From M0103 sp040386155 (lineage in GTDB: Bacteria > Bacteroidota > Bacteroidia > Flavobacteriales_D > Crocinitomicaceae), in assembly GCA_040386155.1 (NCBI GenBank), contig JAZKFZ010000005.1, positions 62,001-126,000 of the forward strand: a stretch of DNA of 64,000 nucleotides. Direction: 5' to 3'. A program made the position numbers and the translations under genes. Under the pieces are notes generated by a model. That model searched no databases and had not been told where the DNA came from. It was given only the letters and a program-made list of their open reading frames with translations. This document shows positions 27,011 to 34,971 of this stretch, one piece after another. Positions within the stretch are counted from its first letter, which is position 1. Each line of letters opens with the position of its first letter.

Positions 27011-28180
27011 TTATGCTTTGGGATTACCGAAAAATTTCACGTCCTCACCTTTGATTAAATCACCACAAAGAATAATCAAACGTTCTACGATGTTTCTTAG
27101 TTCACGTATATTTCCTGTCCAATCGGTTTTTTTCAATGCTTCTAAGGCATCTGCTGAAAACGATTTTCGCGGAATTCCGTGCTCCGAGCACACCATCGTC
27201 ATGAAATGTTCAGCCAACAATGGAATATCGTCTTTTCGTTCGTTTAAAGAAGGCACGTGAATTAAGATGACTGCCAAACGATGAAATAAATCTTCTCTGA
27301 AACGACCCGCCTCAATTTCTTTTCGAAGGTCTTTATTTGTAGCCGCTAACACTCTGCAATCTACTTTAATGTCCTTTTCACCACCTACCCGCTGAATTAC
27401 ATTCTCTTGCAAAGCACGAAGCACTTTTGCTTGTGCACTTGAGGACATATCACCAATTTCATCAAGAAAAATAGTGCCGCCGGAAGCGAGTTCAAACTTT
27501 CCCTTCTTATCTTTAATGGCAGAAGTAAAAGCCCCTTTTTCGTGACCAAATAATTCACTTTCAATTAATTCAGATGGGATTGCAGCACAATTCACCTCAA
27601 TAAAAAGACTCTTTCTTCTGTTTGAATTATCATGTAAAGCGCGCGCCACCAATTCTTTTCCAGTACCATTGCCACCAGTGATCAAAACACGTGCATCAGA
27701 TGGAGCCACTTTTTCAATCATTTCCTTAATTTTAACGATGCCTTGCGACTCGCCAATAATAGAACTTCCCTTGAATTTTCGGACAGTAGATTTCAACTGT
27801 CGCGTTTCCTCCACCATGTTTGAATGTTCAGTTGCATTGCGAATGGTGATTAAAATTCGAGGTAAATCGAGTGGTTTTTCGATGAAATCAAAGGCTCCTT
27901 TTTTAATTGCTTGCACTGCAGTGTCAACGTTTCCGTGACCACTGATCATCACAACAGGAGAATCAATATTTGCTTCTTGTAATTTTTCCAAGACCTCAAT
28001 TCCATCCATCAAAGGCATTTTGATATCACAGAAGATTACATCGTAGGAATTCGCCAAAGCTTTATCCAAGCCATCTTTACCATTCTCCGCTTCGTCTACC
28101 GTAAATTGTTCAAACTCAAGAATTTCTCTCAATACTTTACGAATTGTACGTTCGTCATCAATGATTAGGATCTTTGCCAT
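27011..28180 (-). CDS. NtrC-family response regulator without DNA-binding domain
   Basis: A 389-residue protein. The receiver domain (1-120) has acceptor D52 (FCDIKMP). The sigma-54 AAA+ domain has Walker A GGNGTGKE (169-176), sigma-54 loop GAFTSA (216-221; consensus GAFTGA) and FLDEIGD (238-244). It ends shortly after the GNIRELRNIVERL arginine-finger region. No Fis-type helix-turn-helix follows, so it is about 60-80 residues shorter than NtrC. It may act on sigma-54 holoenzyme from solution. No sensor kinase gene is adjacent. Confidence 0.9.
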   Translation of the reverse strand: MAKILIIDDERTIRKVLREILEFEQFTVDEAENGKDGLDKALANSYDVIFCDIKMPLMDGIEVLEKLQEANIDSPVVMISGHGNVDTAVQAIKKGAFDFIEKPLDLPRILITIRNATEHSNMVEETRQLKSTVRKFKGSSIIGESQGIVKIKEMIEKVAPSDARVLITGGNGTGKELVARALHDNSNRRKSLFIEVNCAAIPSELIESELFGHEKGAFTSAIKDKKGKFELASGGTIFLDEIGDMSSSAQAKVLRALQENVIQRVGGEKDIKVDCRVLAATNKDLRKEIEAGRFREDLFHRLAVILIHVPSLNERKDDIPLLAEHFMTMVCSEHGIPRKSFSADALEALKKTDWTGNIRELRNIVERLIILCGDLIKGEDVKFFGNPKA

Positions 28181-28475
28181 GGAATAAAATATTTGCCTAA
28201 AAATAGTAAAAAGGAATGATTTGCAGAGAGAAAATAGCGTGAGTTGATGGAATCAGTTTGAAAAAATGGAAAAAATGGCCATTGGAAGGTAGAAATGGTA
28301 GAAAAATCATTGTAATCATGTAGCATGCTGAGCGAACAAATTCAAAACAAACAAGGTATTGATACTGAATAGTGGAGTGTAATTCAAGCTATATTGACCT
28401 TGTGCATATAGTTAAACTAAGATTTCTTTTGAAAAATTTAATTTGCAGAATGATTTGCTATTCCAATTTAAATCG
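28181..28475. other. Non-coding gap between the NtrC-type gene and arsR
   Basis: About 295 bp of AT-rich DNA with no ORF worth calling, no tRNA-like fold and no long inverted repeat. It should contain the two divergent promoters. On the minus strand TATTTTTA near 28208-28201 is a one-mismatch -7 box for the NtrC-type gene. Confidence 0.5.
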
Positions 28476-28491
28476 TAATATTGCAATATTA
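28476..28491. promoter_or_regulatory. 16-bp palindrome, likely ArsR operator
   Basis: TAATATTGCAATATTA is a perfect palindrome ending 9 bp before the arsR ATG. Its position over the expected start of transcription and its symmetric form fit an autoregulatory ArsR/SmtB operator. Confidence 0.65.
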
Positions 28492-28500
28492 AAATAATAA

Positions 28501-28830
28501 ATGATGGGAGCAACAAAAACAGAACATTTTACGGAGCAGCAAAATCAAGTAGCAACACTTGCGAAGGCCTTGGGACATCCTGCTCGGATTGCTATCATTG
28601 AACATCTATTAAAGGTAAACGAATGTATTTGCAACGATATTGTCAACGAACTTCCACTCGCACAAGCAACAGTTTCTCAGCATCTCAAGGAACTTAAAAA
28701 CGCAGGAATCATAAAAGGAAATATCGAAGGAAACTCAATTTGCTATTGCATCGACGAAAAAACATTTGAGCTACTGAACAACTATTTATCAACCATTATT
28801 CAATCAGTTCAAAAAGCAAAATGCTGTTAG
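28501..28830 (+). CDS. arsR: ArsR-family metalloregulator
   Basis: A 109-residue winged-helix repressor. KALGHPARIAIIEHLLKV leads into NECICNDIVNELPLAQATVSQHLKEL, where C-x-C sits in the ELCVCDL-like alpha-3 position (residues about 41-43) used to sense As(III). A C-terminal CC pair (KAKCC) adds possible ligands. It is expected to repress its own operon until arsenite binds. A perfect palindrome precedes it and an arsC-containing run follows. Confidence 0.88.
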   Translation: MMGATKTEHFTEQQNQVATLAKALGHPARIAIIEHLLKVNECICNDIVNELPLAQATVSQHLKELKNAGIIKGNIEGNSICYCIDEKTFELLNNYLSTIIQSVQKAKCC

Positions 28831-28888
28831 TTAATTCTTTGACTTTTTACTTGACAAAATTGCATTTCAACTTAAAATTTAAAAAACC

Positions 28889-29356
28889 ATGAAATTATCA
28901 GTAGTAAAACAAATCTTATCAAGCATTGAAAATGTTGATTTTCAATTAGAAAATGGGACTATTGTGCCTAGCCACTTTCACGTTACCGAGGTGGGAATGA
29001 TTACTAAAAACTTCATTGATTGTGGAGGTGTCATCCGCAATGAAAAAGTAGTGAATTTTCAATTATGGAGCGCAGATGATATTGATCATCGCCTAAAACC
29101 AAGTAAATTTCTACACATCATTGCACTTTCGGAAGAAAAATTAGGTATCGAAGATTTAGAAATTGAAGTTGAATATCAAGCAGACACAATTGGTAAATAT
29201 GATTTAGACTTTAATGGAAAAAACTTTATCCTAGTTTCAAAACAAACGGCGTGTTTGGCATCGGATGCTTGTGGAATTCCTTCGGAAAAAAAGAAATATA
29301 ATTTAGTGGAGGTTACCAATAAAAATACTTGCACACCAGGCGGTGGTTGCTGTTAA
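28889..29356 (+). CDS. DUF6428-like protein of ars operons
   Basis: A 155-residue soluble protein. FQLENGTIVPSHFHVTEVG near residues 19-37 and the cysteine-rich tail CTPGGGCC, plus CLASDACG near 130, are distinctive. I match it to the DUF6428 family, which occurs beside arsR and arsC in Bacteroidota; the match is by eye. The five cysteines near the end could bind arsenite or another soft metal. It lies 58 bp after arsR in the same direction. Confidence 0.7.
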   Translation: MKLSVVKQILSSIENVDFQLENGTIVPSHFHVTEVGMITKNFIDCGGVIRNEKVVNFQLWSADDIDHRLKPSKFLHIIALSEEKLGIEDLEIEVEYQADTIGKYDLDFNGKNFILVSKQTACLASDACGIPSEKKKYNLVEVTNKNTCTPGGGCC

Positions 29357-29372
29357 AACGCTCTATTAGCTT

Positions 29373-29483
29373 ATGAAATATAAGAAACCAATCATTATTA
29401 CTACATCGATAATTTTGTTGCAACTCATTTTTGGCTTCGACCCACAGTTTTGTATTATTAATATCATTTGGTTATTCGTTTAA
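29373..29483 (+). CDS. 36-residue membrane microprotein in the ars operon
   Basis: A short ORF with ATG at 29373 and TAA at 29481-29483. It encodes a basic N-terminus (MKYKKP) followed by an almost entirely hydrophobic stretch, IIITTSIILLQLIFGF, then a second hydrophobic patch. It fits exactly between the DUF6428 gene (16 bp gap) and arsC (4 bp before its ATG). The fit and hydrophobic pattern support a translated small membrane protein. No homologue is known to me, and chance cannot be ruled out. Confidence 0.45.
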   Translation: MKYKKPIIITTSIILLQLIFGFDPQFCIINIIWLFV

Positions 29484-29487
29484 AACT

Positions 29488-29904
29488 ATGACAAAAAAAA
29501 TACTAGTGCTTTGCACAGGAAACAGTTGCCGGAGTCAAATTGCAGAAGGCTATTTGCGTTATTTTGCTGGAGATAAGGCCCAAATCTTTAGTGCAGGAAT
29601 TGAAACGCATGGAGTAAATCCCAAAGCGGTTGCCACCATGAAACAAGATGGTATTGATATTTCCAATCATACCTCTAACAACATAGACGAGTATCAACAC
29701 ATTGACTTTGATTTTGTTATTACCGTTTGTGATAACGCCAAAGAAAATTGTCCCTATTTCCCCACTAAAGCACAGAAATTTCACTATAATTTTCCCGACC
29801 CAGCAAAAGCTATTGGTACCGAGGAAGAAATTTCATTACAATTCAGTGCTGTTAGAGAACAAATCAAAATCTACTGCAAGGCATTTATAGACGAAAATTT
29901 GTAA
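29488..29904 (+). CDS. arsC: Arsenate reductase, thioredoxin-linked low-MW phosphatase type
   Basis: The ATG at 29488 gives a 138-residue protein starting MTKKILVLCTGNSCRSQ; a TTG at 29431 would add 19 unrelated residues. The P-loop C9-x5-R15 is intact, and the redox pair VCDNAKENCP (C-x6-C near 79-86) marks the thioredoxin-coupled class, which reduces As(V) to As(III). HYNFPDPAKA carries the DP acid. The arsenite exporter that would normally complete the pathway is not in this window. Confidence 0.9.
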   Translation: MTKKILVLCTGNSCRSQIAEGYLRYFAGDKAQIFSAGIETHGVNPKAVATMKQDGIDISNHTSNNIDEYQHIDFDFVITVCDNAKENCPYFPTKAQKFHYNFPDPAKAIGTEEEISLQFSAVREQIKIYCKAFIDENL

Positions 29905-29953
29905 ATTGCTCCAACATAAAATTTAAAAAAAAACAACAATCTTACACAGCTAT

Positions 29954-30583
29954 ATGGAAAACGTTGATAGAAAAAACCATTGGGAGAATATCTACGACAC
30001 AAAAGAACTCTCAGAAGTAAGTTGGTATCAACCAACACCCCAGACTTCATTGGAATATTTCAAGAAATTCAATGTTCCAACGACAGCTAAAATTATTGAT
30101 ATTGGCGGTGGCGACAGTTTTTTGGTAGATCACTTGCTTGATTTGGGATACACAAACATTACAGTGCTAGACATTTCCTCTTCAGCCATAAAAAGAGCCC
30201 AACAACGGCTTGGCGACAAAGCAAAAAATGTACAATGGATTGTTTCAGATGTGGCAACGTTTATTCCTGAAGAGCACTATGATTTTTGGCATGACCGTGC
30301 CGCATTTCACTTCCTGACAGATGAAAAGGAAATCACAAATTATCTAACAACCGCTCAACATAATATCAATCCAGATGGCAAGATGGTAATTGGAACATTT
30401 TCGGAAGAAGGTCCAAAAAAATGCAGCGGAATTGAAATTAAGCAGTATTCTGAAACAACAATGACGGATCGATTGAAAGATTTTTTCAAAAAGATAGAGT
30501 GCACTATTGTTGACCACACCACTCCGTTCGATACAATTCAAAATTTTGTTTTTTGCAGCTTTGAACCAATTCCATGGAATTGA
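29954..30583 (+). CDS. Class I SAM-dependent methyltransferase
   Basis: A 209-residue Rossmann methyltransferase. Motif I is KIIDIGGGDSFLVDHLLDLG near residues 47-66, the motif II acid is in NITVLDISSSAI near 70-81, and DFWHDRAAFHFL near 110-121 is typical of small Bacteroidota/thiopurine-like methyltransferases. It lacks the conserved cysteine set of ArsM, so arsenite methylation is not supported. It follows arsC by 49 bp and may be the last gene of the ars run. Confidence 0.82.
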   Translation: MENVDRKNHWENIYDTKELSEVSWYQPTPQTSLEYFKKFNVPTTAKIIDIGGGDSFLVDHLLDLGYTNITVLDISSSAIKRAQQRLGDKAKNVQWIVSDVATFIPEEHYDFWHDRAAFHFLTDEKEITNYLTTAQHNINPDGKMVIGTFSEEGPKKCSGIEIKQYSETTMTDRLKDFFKKIECTIVDHTTPFDTIQNFVFCSFEPIPWN

Positions 30584-30628
30584 CAGTACTCATTTACGAA
30601 AACTTTTCTTGCGAATTTGTAAACGAAA

Positions 30629-30766
30629 ATGAACAACACTGTTGACAAAATAGAAAAAAGCATTGAGCTAAAAGACAATGCAAAGCTATTTCTAAAGCGT
30701 AGCAAATTAATCTATTCAATGATTAAAATCACGATCTTCGCCTTAAAAAAAAACAGAGATCACTAA
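30629..30766 (+). pseudogene. 45-codon ORF, possible remnant of an SRPBCC gene
   Basis: The ATG at 30629 opens a 45-codon frame. Its beginning, NTVDKIEKSIELKDNAK, resembles the N-terminus of AHSA1/SRPBCC proteins (IEKSIELKAP...VW), but the frame then becomes lysine/isoleucine-rich and ends without the rest of the domain. It may be a decayed gene or a chance ORF. Confidence 0.25.
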
Positions 30767-30770
30767 TCAA

Positions 30771-30784
30771 GTACTTCTAAGTAC
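30771..30784. promoter_or_regulatory. Inverted repeat GTACTT-CT-AAGTAC upstream of the dehydrogenase
   Basis: A perfect 6-2-6 inverted repeat 24 bp before the ATG at 30809. The position suits an operator for a dimeric regulator, but no cognate regulator gene is adjacent. Confidence 0.4.
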
Positions 30785-30808
30785 CTTCATTGTTGAAATT
30801 TAGACATT

Positions 30809-31777
30809 ATGAAAGCCGCAGTATATAGAAAATATGGTCCACCTGAAGTTGTTCAGTTAACAAAGGTCGACAAACCGAAACCAAAAGACCAGGAAGTGCT
30901 AATTAAAGTGCATTTCTCAACAGTGAATAGAACCGATGCTGGATTTCGAAGTGCGGAGTATTTTATATCACGATTTTTTTCGGGACTTTTTAGACCCAAG
31001 TTCCCAATTCTCGGCTGTGAATTTTCAGGTATAATTGAAGAAATTGGAAGCAATGTTACTACTTTCAAAATAGGAGATAAGGTTTTTGGTTTCAATGATA
31101 AATCGTTTGGTGGACATGGAGAATATTTGACAATTTCTGAAAATGCTGCCATTGCGACCATGCCCAGCGCTATCAATTTTGATGAAGCAGCTGCAATCAC
31201 AGAAGGCGCACATTATGCACTTTGTGATATCAGAGCCGCGAAAGTAACAAGTGGACAAAACGTTATGGTTTACGGGGCTACAGGAGCCATTGGTTCTGCC
31301 GCTGTTCAGTTATTAAAAACGATGGGGACAAGCGTTACGGCAGTCTGCAACACAAAGAACATGGACTTGGTAAAGTCACTAGGTGCAGATGTCGTTGTCG
31401 ACTACCAAACAGAGGATTTCACAAAGACAAGTTCTCGCTTCGATTTGATTTTTGATGCCGTAGGTAAAAGTTCATTCTCAGCCTGCAAGCCCTTGCTAAA
31501 AGAAAAAGGAATCTACATTTCGACAGAGCTTGGCAAAAATGCACAAAACGTTTTTCTTGCTCTTGCAACACCAATTTTTGGTGGTAAAAAAGTATTGTTT
31601 CCAATACCATCAATAAATAAGCAAGATGTCAACTACCTCAAAGAATTGGTTGAAAAAAATGCGTTTAGACCATTAATCGACAGGCATTATACGCTAGACC
31701 AAATTGTAGAAGCCTACAAATATGTAGAGTCGGGACAAAAAGTAGGTAATGTAATTATCAAGGTGCAAAATGACTAG
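30809..31777 (+). CDS. NAD(P)-dependent alcohol dehydrogenase / quinone oxidoreductase-like (MDR)
   Basis: A 322-residue medium-chain dehydrogenase. The GroES-like domain opens AVYRKYGPPEVVQLTKVDKP and includes PILGCEFSGIIEEIGSNV near 69-86. The Rossmann nucleotide site is VMVYGATGAIGSAAVQLLK near 153-171. The usual zinc-binding cysteine cluster is absent, so it is a zinc-free quinone/enone reductase type. Substrate unknown. It has its own 225-bp upstream region with an inverted repeat, so it is probably not part of the ars operon. Confidence 0.85.
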   Translation: MKAAVYRKYGPPEVVQLTKVDKPKPKDQEVLIKVHFSTVNRTDAGFRSAEYFISRFFSGLFRPKFPILGCEFSGIIEEIGSNVTTFKIGDKVFGFNDKSFGGHGEYLTISENAAIATMPSAINFDEAAAITEGAHYALCDIRAAKVTSGQNVMVYGATGAIGSAAVQLLKTMGTSVTAVCNTKNMDLVKSLGADVVVDYQTEDFTKTSSRFDLIFDAVGKSSFSACKPLLKEKGIYISTELGKNAQNVFLALATPIFGGKKVLFPIPSINKQDVNYLKELVEKNAFRPLIDRHYTLDQIVEAYKYVESGQKVGNVIIKVQND

Positions 31778-31831
31778 ATGTTAAAAACATCCCATGAAAC
31801 AATCATTTGATGGTACCAAGCCGCAAAAATG

Positions 31832-32737
31832 CTAATTAATAAATGATTTAGTAGCTTCTTGAAAATTACTAAACTGAAATTTATACCCACTTTTGATGAC
31901 CTTTTCAGCTGAAATTTTACTTCCGTTCAACAATGCATCGGCGAGTTCGCCAAAAAGCAATTTTATGATAAATGACGGGATCTTGGGCATAAAGAATGGT
32001 TTTTTCATTGCTTTTGCTAACTCTTTCATAAGTGCTAAATTGGTAATAGATTCAGGAGCCACCGCATTGTAAGCGCCCTGCATCGATTCATCATCTAGCG
32101 ATTTCAGCATAATTCCACACAAGTCAGCCAGATGAATCCAAGGGAAAATCTGTTTACCTGATCCAAGGCCAGATCCCATTCCAAATCGAATCGGTGCGGC
32201 AATTTTCTTAAACGTCTCACTTTCTTTTGATAAAACGATCCCTGTTCGAATTATCACAGTACGAATGCCTAGGCTTGAAAATTGCTCAGACGTCTGTTCC
32301 CAATCGTTACATGTTTTCGCTAAAAAATCAGTACCAGCGGCGTCATCTTCAAAAAATATTTTATCCACAGTAACAGCTCCGTAATAGCCAACTGCAGAGC
32401 CTGCAACAATAGTTTTTACCTGATGTTTTTCCTTAGCTAAGCTTTCAAAAAGAAATTGTGTTGCTACTACACGGCTATCGTAAATGTCCTGTTTTACTTG
32501 ACTTGTCCACCGCTTTCCATTGATACTTGCACCAGCTAAATGAATGATGGCATCAACACCCAGAAAAGCGTCTGTATCGATTGATTTATTTTTCCAATCC
32601 CACACAAATTGGGGCGTTGTTTCCAATGGATTAATTTTCCGGGTGAGCCAACGCACTTGAAAACCTTTCATAGTCAACAGTTTTGTTAGCTGACTGCCAA
32701 TCAATCCTGATCCACCAGTAATTAAAATTGTTTTCAT
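31832..32737 (-). CDS. TIGR01777-family NAD-dependent epimerase-like protein
   Basis: About 301 residues from ATG 32737 (MKTILITGGSGLIGSQL); ATG 32755 or a start at 32776 are possible but would overlap the lycopene cyclase gene. GGSGLIG is the nucleotide-binding loop, and GSAVGYYG near 115 carries the S/Y region of extended short-chain dehydrogenases. The C-terminal DUF1731-like part ends with helix FKFSNFQEA-type text. Family members are often mis-called cell-division inhibitors (SulA homologues). It is the last gene of the carotenoid operon; its role there is unknown. Confidence 0.85.
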   Translation of the reverse strand: MKTILITGGSGLIGSQLTKLLTMKGFQVRWLTRKINPLETTPQFVWDWKNKSIDTDAFLGVDAIIHLAGASINGKRWTSQVKQDIYDSRVVATQFLFESLAKEKHQVKTIVAGSAVGYYGAVTVDKIFFEDDAAGTDFLAKTCNDWEQTSEQFSSLGIRTVIIRTGIVLSKESETFKKIAAPIRFGMGSGLGSGKQIFPWIHLADLCGIMLKSLDDESMQGAYNAVAPESITNLALMKELAKAMKKPFFMPKIPSFIIKLLFGELADALLNGSKISAEKVIKSGYKFQFSNFQEATKSFIN

Positions 32738-32747
32738 TTTATCGTTG

Positions 32748-33458
32748 TCACTCATTGCCCGAGTTACTTTTACCATGAAAAATAATCTTGAATTTCTCGT
32801 AGAAAAAAAGCGTTAGAATCATTAGCTCAAACCCATAAACAGTATCTTCAATTGGAATCGTGAGCATACGAATAGAAAGATTTTCAGCATCGTTGTACCA
32901 AACTACTGGTTCTTCGAGTCCAGTTCCTGTTAAAATTCCGTTGACCATAAAAAAAGGAATCAGTAACAAAGGATACACCGATAATATTTTTGGCAACCAA
33001 TCCACTTTGAACAAAAATTTGAATGAGAGAAGCATGATTGCGGTACTGATGAAGGTAATCGAGGTGTACAATTTATCAAAATGAATCAAACCAATCACTA
33101 AAAGTCCTAAAGAAACAAATAGAATAAATGGCTTTTCAATTGACTGTTTCCACGTTATTTTATAAAACGTATTGATGCAGTGATAGGTAAAAACACATGC
33201 GAAAGGAATGCAAATGAAAAATAGTATTTCCTCGAGTGGCAGATCGAAGATTCTAATACCCAAAATGTACTTATCATTGAAGCCCCAAACTCCCATTGCT
33301 GTAAAAATGGCATCCCAAACTAAAAAGGAAAATGCAGAGATGGCCGTGGCCGTAAAAAATGCACCAAAGAATCTATTGAACTTCAATTTCGGATGAAACG
33401 AATAAAGGAATGGTACAGATACCGAGCACAAATTGACAAGTAAATACGTAAATATCAT
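32748..33458 (-). CDS. crtY: Lycopene beta-cyclase, fused CrtYc-CrtYd type
   Basis: A 236-residue membrane protein with about seven hydrophobic segments and two repeats of the lycopene cyclase domain. Repeat 1 has WDAIFTAMGVWGFN followed by DLPLEEILFFICIP; repeat 2 has WYNDAENLS followed by TIPIEDTVYGFELM. The P-x-E-E/D position is conserved in both halves, as in bacterial and archaeal membrane cyclases. It closes both ends of lycopene to beta-carotene. It is 2 bp downstream of crtZ. Confidence 0.92.
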   Translation of the reverse strand: MIFTYLLVNLCSVSVPFLYSFHPKLKFNRFFGAFFTATAISAFSFLVWDAIFTAMGVWGFNDKYILGIRIFDLPLEEILFFICIPFACVFTYHCINTFYKITWKQSIEKPFILFVSLGLLVIGLIHFDKLYTSITFISTAIMLLSFKFLFKVDWLPKILSVYPLLLIPFFMVNGILTGTGLEEPVVWYNDAENLSIRMLTIPIEDTVYGFELMILTLFFYEKFKIIFHGKSNSGNE

Positions 33459-33460
33459 AG

Positions 33461-33916
33461 CTAACTTTTTGATTGTTGATTTCTAAAATATTTCATCGGA
33501 ACCCACAACATGCCGAAACATTCTCCTTCATACTTACCTAAATGTTTGTGGTGTATTTTATGAGCTCTTCGAATAGCCCTAAAGTACAATAAATCAACGT
33601 TTCTGATAATTTTAAATCGCTGATGAATAAAAATGTCGTGTACAAAAAAATAAGCGAATCCATAAATGGTTATTCCGAGTCCTACCCAAAAAAACGCGTT
33701 AAAATCATGTTGGATCCCGATGAGCAATCCTATAATTCCAGGAATAGCAAAAATAAGGAAGAAAAAATCGTTGCGCTCAAAAAATCCATAGGTATCTTTT
33801 TTATGATGATCGCGGTGTAAATTCCACAACAATCCATGCATCACGTATTTATGAGTTAGCCAAGCTACTGCTTCCATGCCCACAAATGAGGCTAAAGTAA
33901 TGAGAGCGTTTATCAT
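33461..33916 (-). CDS. crtZ: Beta-carotene 3-hydroxylase
   Basis: A 151-residue membrane di-iron hydroxylase. All four histidine clusters are visible: HKYVMHG near 22-28, HRDHHK near 34-39, HDIFIHQRF near 94-102 and RRAHKIHHKH near 115-124. It hydroxylates both beta-rings to give zeaxanthin. It overlaps the SRPBCC gene by 4 bp and is followed immediately by the cyclase, so the three are tightly coupled. Confidence 0.93.
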   Translation of the reverse strand: MINALITLASFVGMEAVAWLTHKYVMHGLLWNLHRDHHKKDTYGFFERNDFFFLIFAIPGIIGLLIGIQHDFNAFFWVGLGITIYGFAYFFVHDIFIHQRFKIIRNVDLLYFRAIRRAHKIHHKHLGKYEGECFGMLWVPMKYFRNQQSKS

Positions 33917-34368
33917 TTGTCGCCAAAAAGTTTAATCAGTGTTTCCTTTCGATAATTAAATATGCTTTCCAGTTTACGTTTAACAAAAAGGCCATGCGCT
34001 ATTCTACCGATAAATCCGAAAGGTAACTGATAGTTGATCACATCATTCATCAATACTCCACCATCACTTTCTGTAAAAGTATGCGTGTGCTCCCATACTT
34101 TGTATGGACCTTTCAATTGCCGATCCATAAATTGTTTCTGAAACACGACCTTATCAATTTCAGTGCGCCATTTAACAGCAATACCCATTAATGGTTTCAC
34201 TTTATAGTCGATGATCATTCCATCATAAATAGAACTTTCTGCTTTGGAAGTCATTTTAAAATCCATGGATGGAGGGGTAATTTTTGCAAGATTTTCTGGT
34301 GATGAAAAAAAAGTCCATGCATCCACCATATTCATGGGTAGCCATTGTTGCGCTTTATATTGATACAT
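33913..34368 (-). CDS. SRPBCC-family protein in the carotenoid operon
   Basis: A 151-residue START/Bet v1-like lipid-binding fold: QWLPMNMVDAWTFFSSPENLAKITPP, then KVWEHTHTF and GVLMNDVINYQLPFG; each piece is typical of the CoxG/YfiR-like SRPBCC proteins that precede epimerases of the TIGR01777 type. It could carry or present hydrophobic carotenoids, which is inference. It overlaps idi by 14 bp and crtZ by 4 bp. Confidence 0.85.
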   Translation of the reverse strand: MYQYKAQQWLPMNMVDAWTFFSSPENLAKITPPSMDFKMTSKAESSIYDGMIIDYKVKPLMGIAVKWRTEIDKVVFQKQFMDRQLKGPYKVWEHTHTFTESDGGVLMNDVINYQLPFGFIGRIAHGLFVKRKLESIFNYRKETLIKLFGDK

Positions 34369-34921
34369 TTTCTTTGATTTTTAAGTTAGATTTCACAACA
34401 AATTCGCGGTAATGAAGCAATACTTTGTCGAAGCAAATTCGCAACCAAGCCGTGTATTTCTGTGGATTATTTTTTAACTCTGCTTCAAGCGCATACATGT
34501 CAATGTATTTCCAGTTTTTCACTTCTGATTCATCCGGACATGGCGTTAGATCGCAAACACCAAAAAAAACGTGATCGTATTCATGTTCTTTCAGTCCATT
34601 TTCAAATTCTGCTTTGTACACAAAACCAAATTCAAAATTGGTGGCGCAATTAATCCCCATTTCTTCCATTAATCGCCGTTCAACGGCATGCGCTAGTTCT
34701 TCTCCATATCTAGGATGGCTGCAGCATGAATTTGTCCACAAGCCTCCAGAATGATACTTATCATCTGCTCTTTGTTGCAACAATAACTCTCCCTGACTAT
34801 TGAAAACGAACACAGAAAATGCTCGATGCAAAATCCCCAATTGGTGCACCAATGATTTTTCAAGCTTACCCCAAGGTTGGTCTTTTTCGTTGACAAGAAT
34901 CAGAAAATCTTCGTTTATCAT
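34355..34921 (-). CDS. idi: Isopentenyl-diphosphate delta-isomerase (type I)
   Basis: A 188-residue Nudix-fold isomerase. Active-site cysteine motif TNSCCSHPRYGE near 63-74 and the Nudix helix AHAVERRLMEEMGI near 77-90 are present, with the second acid site EHEYDHVFFG near 114-123. It interconverts IPP and DMAPP, supplying both building blocks for the carotenoid pathway. It lies 50 bp after crtB. Confidence 0.95.
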   Translation of the reverse strand: MINEDFLILVNEKDQPWGKLEKSLVHQLGILHRAFSVFVFNSQGELLLQQRADDKYHSGGLWTNSCCSHPRYGEELAHAVERRLMEEMGINCATNFEFGFVYKAEFENGLKEHEYDHVFFGVCDLTPCPDESEVKNWKYIDMYALEAELKNNPQKYTAWLRICFDKVLLHYREFVVKSNLKIKENVSI

Positions 34922-34971
34922 ACTTTTCGATTTACGCTACTTACTCGTTGTTAATTGTTGTTCATTTATTC

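Noticed and set aside
29431..29487. TTG-initiated extension of arsC by 19 residues
   Set aside because: The extension overlaps the small membrane ORF, is not arsenate-reductase-like, and an ATG starts exactly at the family N-terminus.
29954..30583. ArsM arsenite methyltransferase
   Set aside because: The conserved cysteines of ArsM are missing; only a generic class I methyltransferase is supported.
31777..31791. Small hairpin GATGTT-AAA-AACATC after the dehydrogenase gene
   Set aside because: Six weak pairs and no T tract; not convincing as a terminator.
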